Below, piece after piece: positions 54,595 through 60,000 of a stretch of 60,000 nucleotides of DNA. A program made the position numbers and the translations under genes. The notes beneath the pieces were generated by a model, which saw only the letters and a program-made list of their open reading frames with translations, was not told the origin of the DNA and searched no databases. This DNA is from Symsagittifera roscoffensis (lineage: Eukaryota; Xenacoelomorpha; Acoela; Convolutidae): contig NC_087071.1 of NCBI RefSeq assembly GCF_963678635.1, forward strand, positions 13,958,210 through 14,018,209. The letters run 5' to 3'. Positions within the stretch are counted from its first letter, which is position 1. Each line of letters begins with the position of its first letter.

Positions 54595-55498
54595 GTAACA
54601 TTCGCCCGGAAGTTCCTTATCGACGGAAAATAAAGCTAGGTCCTAAAACGTTTGGCCAACGTTTAAACAGAGCTTTTCATGCTTTTAACCGTCTCTACCA
54701 AAGCCAGTTCTTTTGGTGGTCTTTCTAACATCGGGTCGACAAAAACAATACTGTTCTCCGGCTTCGACCAGAACGCTCAAATTAACCTAAGTACATGAAC
54801 AATCAGTGAGGTCATGGCTGGGTCTCAGTATCCTCAGACCAAGAGATCACTCCTAAAATCAGGGCTACTACTACTTATTGAGTTATTATTGTTTTTGTTC
54901 CATAGATAGAAATCATCAACTCCATCGAAGATGGATCAATCGATTCCCCCAACTCCTATCTTCTCATCCTAGCAAAATGAATTCAGATGTTAATTAAATT
55001 CAATTCAGGACATAATAGGTAAGCTAAAAGTTTGTATAAAATAATATAAGTTCCAGTTCCGAGACCCCTCCGGATTCCTCAATCCGGGGAAATAAGACGC
55101 TTATTTTCCTTCCGGAAGGCTGGTTTCCACCCTTCACCGTTGTTCGCAACTGCCTTGCAACTATTGTAGCGACACAATAGTTGCAACTCGGAACTGTCTC
55201 TGCTATTTGTGCTTTTTTCTAATTCCGATTCTCAGTCTTTTCGCTGTTGTCGTCGTCGCAACTAATCTGCTGTTGTGTTTTATTTTGGTTCTTCTTCAAA
55301 ATGGCCAATTCTGACGTTTCTCAGAATTTGACGTCAAACTTCGAAAATTTCAAAAATTTGAAATACCAGAATATTCTAGCCTTCACAGTTTGGCTAATCG
55401 TTCCATCAACACCGCTAATCCTTCAAAACTGCTAACTCGGAAGGTTTAGCTGCTAAAATTCGAATCTGCATTTTCGTCCTTTCTGGTCAAATGTCACA
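54595..55498 (-). repeat. 5' LTR of element B (about 904 bp)
   Basis: Starts TGTGACAT at 55498 and ends ACA at 54595. Inverted repeat of the D LTR and direct repeat of 30866-31763. A perfect 13-bp hairpin lies at 55155-55186, and a TATAAAA-like box downstream of it on the minus strand near 55035. Confidence 0.85.
55155..55186. promoter_or_regulatory. LTR hairpin TTGCAACTATTGT/ACAATAGTTGCAA
   Basis: Perfect 13-bp inverted repeat with a six-base loop. Also perfect at 56074-56105 in D and near 31775-31810, and with one mismatch near 31418-31450. Confidence 0.65.
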
Positions 55499-55745
55499 CT
55501 GCTGAAAGTGACGTAAAAAGCGCTCGCCAAATATGAACGTGTAAATGGCGCGAAAAAACTAATTATTTCTAGTTTCGAGAGGAATTTGTTTTTTTTTTCA
55601 GATTTCCCAGAGGAATAAAAACTTTACCTATTGACCCAGTTTTCTCAAATTGGGTTCATGTAATCAAAAAAAGAGTTCCAAACATAATTGATTGTAGAAA
55701 CTCAAGGACCTAAAGGAGATATACTTTTTTCTTTGAAAATCGAAT
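55499..55745. other. 247-bp spacer between heads of B and D
   Basis: Unique in the window. AT-rich, with a T-run ending in CAG (about 55588-55602) that resembles a splice acceptor. The only sequence here not assignable to an element; it may be host target DNA. No gene. Confidence 0.6.
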
Positions 55746-56663
55746 TGTGACATTCGACCAGAATGGACAAAAATGCAGAAGCAGCAATATCGAGTTTTTA
55801 GCAGCGAACCTTCCGAATTGGCGGTTTTGAAGGACTAAAAGCGTTATTCGAACGATTGGACAAATCGTGAAGGCTGAAAGGATTCGGAAATTCCTAAATT
55901 TTAAAAATTCTAATTGATGACGTAACAATTCTAAGAAACGTCAAAAACGGCCATTTTAGAGAAGAAACTGAAAAAAAAAACACAACCACAACATTAGTTG
56001 CGATAGCGATAACGACGAGAATTGTGATTGGAAAACAACAACAGATTGCAGAGTTAGCAGAGAGTGTTCCGAGTTGCAACTATTGTGTCGCTACAATAGT
56101 TGCAAGGCCGTTGCGAACAACGTGAAGGGTAGAAGACAGCCTTCCGGAAGGAAGATAAGGGTCTTATTTCCCCGGATTCAATAATTCGGAGGGGTCTCGG
56201 GACTGGAACTTATATGAATTTATACAAACTTTTAGCTTCCCTATTATTTCCTGAATTGAATTTAATTAACATCTGAATTCATTTTGCTAGGATGAGAAGC
56301 TAGGAGTTGGGGGAAAGGGTTGATTCAACTTCGATGGAGATGATAATTTTCATCTACTGAGCAAAAACAATAATAATTCAATAAATAATAGTAGCCATGT
56401 TTTTAGGAGTGACCTCGTGGTCTGGGGATACTGAGACCCAGCCATGAGCTCACTATTTCTGCATGTAATCTAGTTAATTTGAGTGTTTTGACCGAAGCCG
56501 AAAGCAGTAACGTTTTTTTCGACCCGATGTTAGAAAGACCACCAAAAGAACTGGCTTGGTAGAGAAGGTGAAAAGCATGTAGAGCTCTGTTTAGACGTTA
56601 GCCAGTCGTCTTAGAACCTAGCTTTATTTTCCGTCGATATGTATCTTCCGGGCGAATGTTACA
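55746..56663 (+). repeat. 5' LTR of element D (about 918 bp)
   Basis: Starts TGTGACATTCGACCAG and ends GTTACA. Inverted copy of the B 5' LTR, with a perfect hairpin at 56074-56105. Its internal sequence continues into leader and gag, so it is a true 5' LTR. Confidence 0.85.
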
Positions 56664-56675
56664 TGGGTGTTTTTA

Positions 56676-56690
56676 TGGCGCTCCTGGGTG
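56676..56690 (+). promoter_or_regulatory. Primer binding site of element D
   Basis: TGGCGCTCCTGGGTG, 12 bases after the LTR end; tRNA-Asn type as in A, B and L. Confidence 0.75.
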
Positions 56691-58439
56691 TTATTCTTTT
56701 TAGCATCATGACCGGTAGAACCGTTAACGAGCACTCCTCGCCGAGCGGATGCTCACATTAACGCCCTTAATAGGCCTAAACTGCCGGGGCGGAAGGGTAG
56801 TTCGGAACGCGGAAGCCTTCGGGATTACCGTGAATAGCTTTTTAACCTAGTTAAGACCGAAAATTCACGAACCATGAATGGTGGGGGATTCGCGGTCCCG
56901 TCGTCTCCTGAGTGGTTCGTGACCAAAAACACTTAAAGATATATATAAAACCAAACAAAAAGTACTATAGTACCCAAGAAATACAAAAAACATAAAAAAA
57001 TAATCGAAAAAACCAAAAACAGTAAAAAAGTAAAAAATCAGTAGAAATCATCCCCCCAGACAAGATGTGATCCGACCCCCCCCCCCGTTTGTTTATGATA
57101 GATATATTGTTGTAACAGGCATTTATATCAGTCAGGATCCTCACGATCAATTTTGTCGCCCGTTTGTGAGGCTTGTACTCTAGGGTTATTTGAGCATTTG
57201 AGCACGTTAATGATAAATTGCCCTTAATCCGGAAGAGTCAGCTGATTTGCGCTCAATCCGGAGGGGTCTTGGGAGAAGACTGATCCGGCAAGCAGTACAA
57301 GGAGCAACAAGAAGGAGCTCAACGATCACAACAATCGACTCTTGTGTAGCATCGTTTACAAGTTTTGTTTCCCTACTGGTAAAAAAATTAAGATAGTAAT
57401 CTGTAGGGGGCTCGACAGTGCTGCACTGTAGTGACCCTTCACCGAACTTCGAATATCCGAGTTAAGCACCTTAATTCGGATAATAAACAAACCCGGAGGG
57501 GTAAAATATTACTAATATTATTACTTATCTAGCCTAACACAGAAGGCAGACCGGTTTTTAGGGTCAAAATAGCAACATTTTGATCCCCCCACAAATCGCG
57601 ATTTTTGAGATATCGATATTTTTTTAAGTGGAAAAAAGCGCTAAATTAGTGTGTTACATCGTAACTGCACTACTATAATAGATAGAACCGGTTAAGTTTA
57701 GTTCGGAAGTGGTTGGAACTATTTTGGAACCAAAAACCGAATATTCGTGATTTTTGAGAAAACGGAACACTATAAATTCAGAATTTTTTTTTAATTTTTG
57801 TGTTCGGACAACGTCCACTAATGAATCTACAAATTTTAAAACCCGCTTCCCGAAAACCTTCCGGGTTGCAGAGAAAACGAACTTAACGTGTTTGATTTGG
57901 TGGATTCATCAATCCGGAGGGGTCCAGGTAGCATAGTTTTTCGCAATTTTTTTCAACTAAACCGTTTTAGATCGCGTCTTTTGCATTGAACCAGAAAAAT
58001 ATAGGCCTTTTGAGCTCGCATCAATAATTTTTAGGTCAAAAAGAACAGAATTGCGGAAAAAGTTAGGCGGAACCTATAACTTCTTGACTTTAGGAAAAAG
58101 ACTCTTTGGTTATTAACTTTGGAACTACTGGACAGATCCAGTTGATCTTGGTACCAATAGGTCAGAATTTAGCTGAGCTTTTTGATAGGCACAAAAGATT
58201 TTCGAAAAAGTGAGCGTGAAAATTTTTTTGAAATTGTTTTTAGCAAAATCACTAATTCGCGAGGATAGACCCCTCACGTTTTATAAAATTTTTTGGAAAG
58301 GCCTTACACCCCTACCAAAGAGCAGAAACGATTGAATAAGGCAAATTTAAGCTGTTCTAGAAGAATAGGGAAGGCTTAAGGCACCGGAAATCATTGATAA
58401 GACCCTTCACCGTTAGCGTGAATTGTCAAATAAGAGGCT

Positions 58440-58740
58440 TAACTTCAGTCCGGAAGGGTCTAGGAAAGGATCACATACCCTTCCTAGTTAATTCAAAAAG
58501 CATAATAGCATCAGAGAACGTATCCGGAGGGTTATAGGTTGAAAATCAAGGAAATCTCCGAAAAACTACTTTTACAAAACCAGAGGGCTCCCAATCCGGA
58601 GGGGTCCAAATTTTTTCAAATTCGGAGGGGTCCCAATCCGGAGGGGTCTTGTTTTCACAAAACCGGAGGAGTTCCAATCCGGAGGGGTCTTATATTTGCT
58701 AACTCAGAGGGGTCCCAGTCCGGAGGGGTCTCAATTTTAA
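58440..58740. repeat. GGAGGGGTC motif array, D leader
   Basis: Inverse of the array at 52440-52815: about ten copies of CCGGAGGGGTC or variants. Confidence 0.75.
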
Positions 58741-58823
58741 TCGGATATTCGCGACACTAATTCTAAACTAAAAAGAGCGTAATTCATTGGTGTGGATTGA
58801 AACCCAATACGTTTTTGTGAAAA

Positions 58824-58973
58824 GTGACTGCCCTGAGGATTTTAGTAGGTCTAGCTCGGGCAGTCCGAAGGCAGATAGGTAACACAGTACTCGGTGGGTG
58901 CAATAGACGCTCACTTGAGAAAGTTACTGCCATCAAAGTTTTGTCTGTTTGGTGCAGCACCAAGCAGGGACGG
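58824..58973 (+). promoter_or_regulatory. Structured leader RNA module, element D
   Basis: Hairpin I CTGCCCTGAG/CTCGGGCAG; closing stem GGCAG/CTGCC; ACTCGG and CACTTGAGAAAG conserved; apical stem GTGGGTG/CGCTCAC; then hairpin CTGTTTGGT/ACCAAGCAG. About 480 nt upstream of gag, as in A. Confidence 0.55.
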
Positions 58974-59450
58974 CTTTTTCTTTAAAATACAAGTTCGACT
59001 ATTGTACTGCGACCGACTAAAAGTACATTACAAATACGATTTTCATAGAGGTATTCTTATTCGGTTATATATAAATATTTTTTTGATTTTAAATCAACAT
59101 AATTTGTGCTTGATTGGGTAGTGAGTACACTATCTTTTAAATTGACTGATAACATCATAGTGTGCTAGTTCTCAAATCTTACGACCGATAATCGGTTAGT
59201 GTGAATAAATTATATACAAGCTGCACTCTGATAACATACAGGGATTCGTGGTCACTATTTAATACAATCTTGTGAAATTTATTGTGTTGTGTCATTATTA
59301 TTGATAGTCAAACTAAAAGGTCACTAGCAATTGAATTGAGTGTATGGGCATTAAAAAGTGACAAAATGAGAATGAGTCATAGACAAGTCAAGGATACCTA
59401 AACGGGGTAATAGCTCTAGGAAATTCATACCTAAAAAACAAAGAAAAACA

Positions 59451-60000
59451 ATGACCGACCCTTTTATGGACCGGATCACACGAGCCCGGACCGACAAAGG
59501 GGAGACGGTTTTAGGCAAAATGGTTGAAACTAGAAGTCAGAAGTCCTCAGGAGAGCGAAAAGCTATGTTAGAATTGGACGTCCATACGGACCAGGCCATG
59601 AACGAGAACCAGGATGTACATGGACCGGAGGGGAGAGACAGAAGGCTGGCGAGTGGATCTACTCCGGTAGAACAAGGCCATAACTTTGCCACTTCCACCG
59701 GGACATTGGACCGAGAAGAGATGTCGGAACTGTCCGACATCTCAACTGAGATAGTGGCAACTAAAAGATCTCCTACAGACAACACCATGATGGCAGGTGG
59801 GACTGAGAAACAAACAACGTCCTCGTCGTTCTCAGAAAGAATGAAGAACACCTTCGGAAACATCTTTCCATTCACCATTGGAGTGGGCACAGGAAATGAA
59901 GGTGAATCCCAGGAGGGAGAAGAGGACAAAGACGAGCAAGTGGACGTTGGATCTCAAGTCAGCCTCAATAGTTCGACCCAGGAGAATGAGGCATACGTCG
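59451..60000 (+). CDS. gag: Gag N-terminal region, element D, open to window edge
   Basis: Starts at ATG 59451 and stays open for 183 codons to the end of the window, without the frameshift that breaks B near 51280. The protein opens M-T-D-P-F, is charged, rich in Glu, Ser and Thr, and contains S-E-L-S-D-I-S and F-S-E-R-M-K-N-T, both shared with B. No known fold in this part. Of the copies here D is the best candidate for an intact element, but only its first 0.5 kb of coding sequence can be seen. The B start lies further upstream, where D has a one-base insertion. Confidence 0.75.
   Translation, partial: MTDPFMDRITRARTDKGETVLGKMVETRSQKSSGERKAMLELDVHTDQAMNENQDVHGPEGRDRRLASGSTPVEQGHNFATSTGTLDREEMSELSDISTEIVATKRSPTDNTMMAGGTEKQTTSSSFSERMKNTFGNIFPFTIGVGTGNEGESQEGEEDKDEQVDVGSQVSLNSSTQENEAYV

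Larger units (their letters stand above)
56664..59450 (+). other. Long 5' leader of element D
   Basis: About 2.8 kb, non-coding, mirror of the B leader. It includes a C-run near 57077, GGAGGGGTC motifs (58440-58740) and the RNA module at 58824-58973. A small upstream frame at about 59364 corresponds to the B gag start, but a one-base insertion ends it early; gag is therefore placed at 59451. Confidence 0.7.

Noticed and set aside
55499-55745. Host exon suggested by a T-run ending in CAG
   Set aside because: No open frame or donor follows; a single acceptor-like string in AT-rich DNA is weak evidence.

Overview
The window looks like eukaryotic, probably invertebrate animal, repeat DNA. It appears to consist entirely of giant Ty3/Gypsy-type LTR retroelements, and I see no host gene, rRNA or tRNA gene. 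A eukaryote is indicated by Gypsy-type Gag and Pol (CCHC knuckles, DTG protease, YVDD reverse transcriptase, RNase H, HHCC/DDE integrase), LTRs with TATA and AATAAA signals, and a primer binding site complementary to the 3' end of a eukaryotic tRNA-Asn. I cannot name the species or phylum from sequence alone.

Layout. Five element copies alternate in orientation. L (minus) has its 5' LTR at 2005-2889 and a leader running off the left edge. A (plus, about 3346-24830) is nearly full length. C (minus, 24832-30498) is a short, internally deleted copy of a third LTR subfamily. B (minus, about 30590-55498) has the full gene set but is broken by frameshifts. D (plus, from 55746) runs off the right edge. 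L/A and B/D are head-to-head pairs, so their LTRs, leaders and gag starts form long imperfect palindromes (1-5538; about 51268-60000).

Gene order, read from A and B together: LTR; tRNA-Asn primer site; an unusually long (about 3 kb) leader with a structured RNA module; gag; protease; reverse transcriptase; RNase H; a long linker with a purine-rich motif also found at the 3' polypurine tract; integrase; a macro-domain-like tail; a non-coding gap; then three further large genes called here P1, P2 and P3; a 3' untranslated region; polypurine tract; LTR. Internal length is about 20 kb, far above ordinary Gypsy elements.

The accessory block is the unusual part. P1 (1351 residues, intact in A) carries an SGNH/GDSL-hydrolase-like domain with all catalytic residues and, about 470 residues later, what looks like a second SGNH-like domain that has lost its histidine. 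P2 has an acidic tail; P3 (about 1130 residues) is unrecognised. All three have diverged homologues in the same order in B, so they are a stable part of the family. A has lost its integrase and has many gag-pol breaks, yet P1 is fully open and P3 has a single stop. B has lost the first catalytic Asp of its reverse transcriptase and carries a nearly identical tandem duplication of about 1.46 kb within pol. Neither A nor B can be autonomous now. D is open as far as it can be seen.
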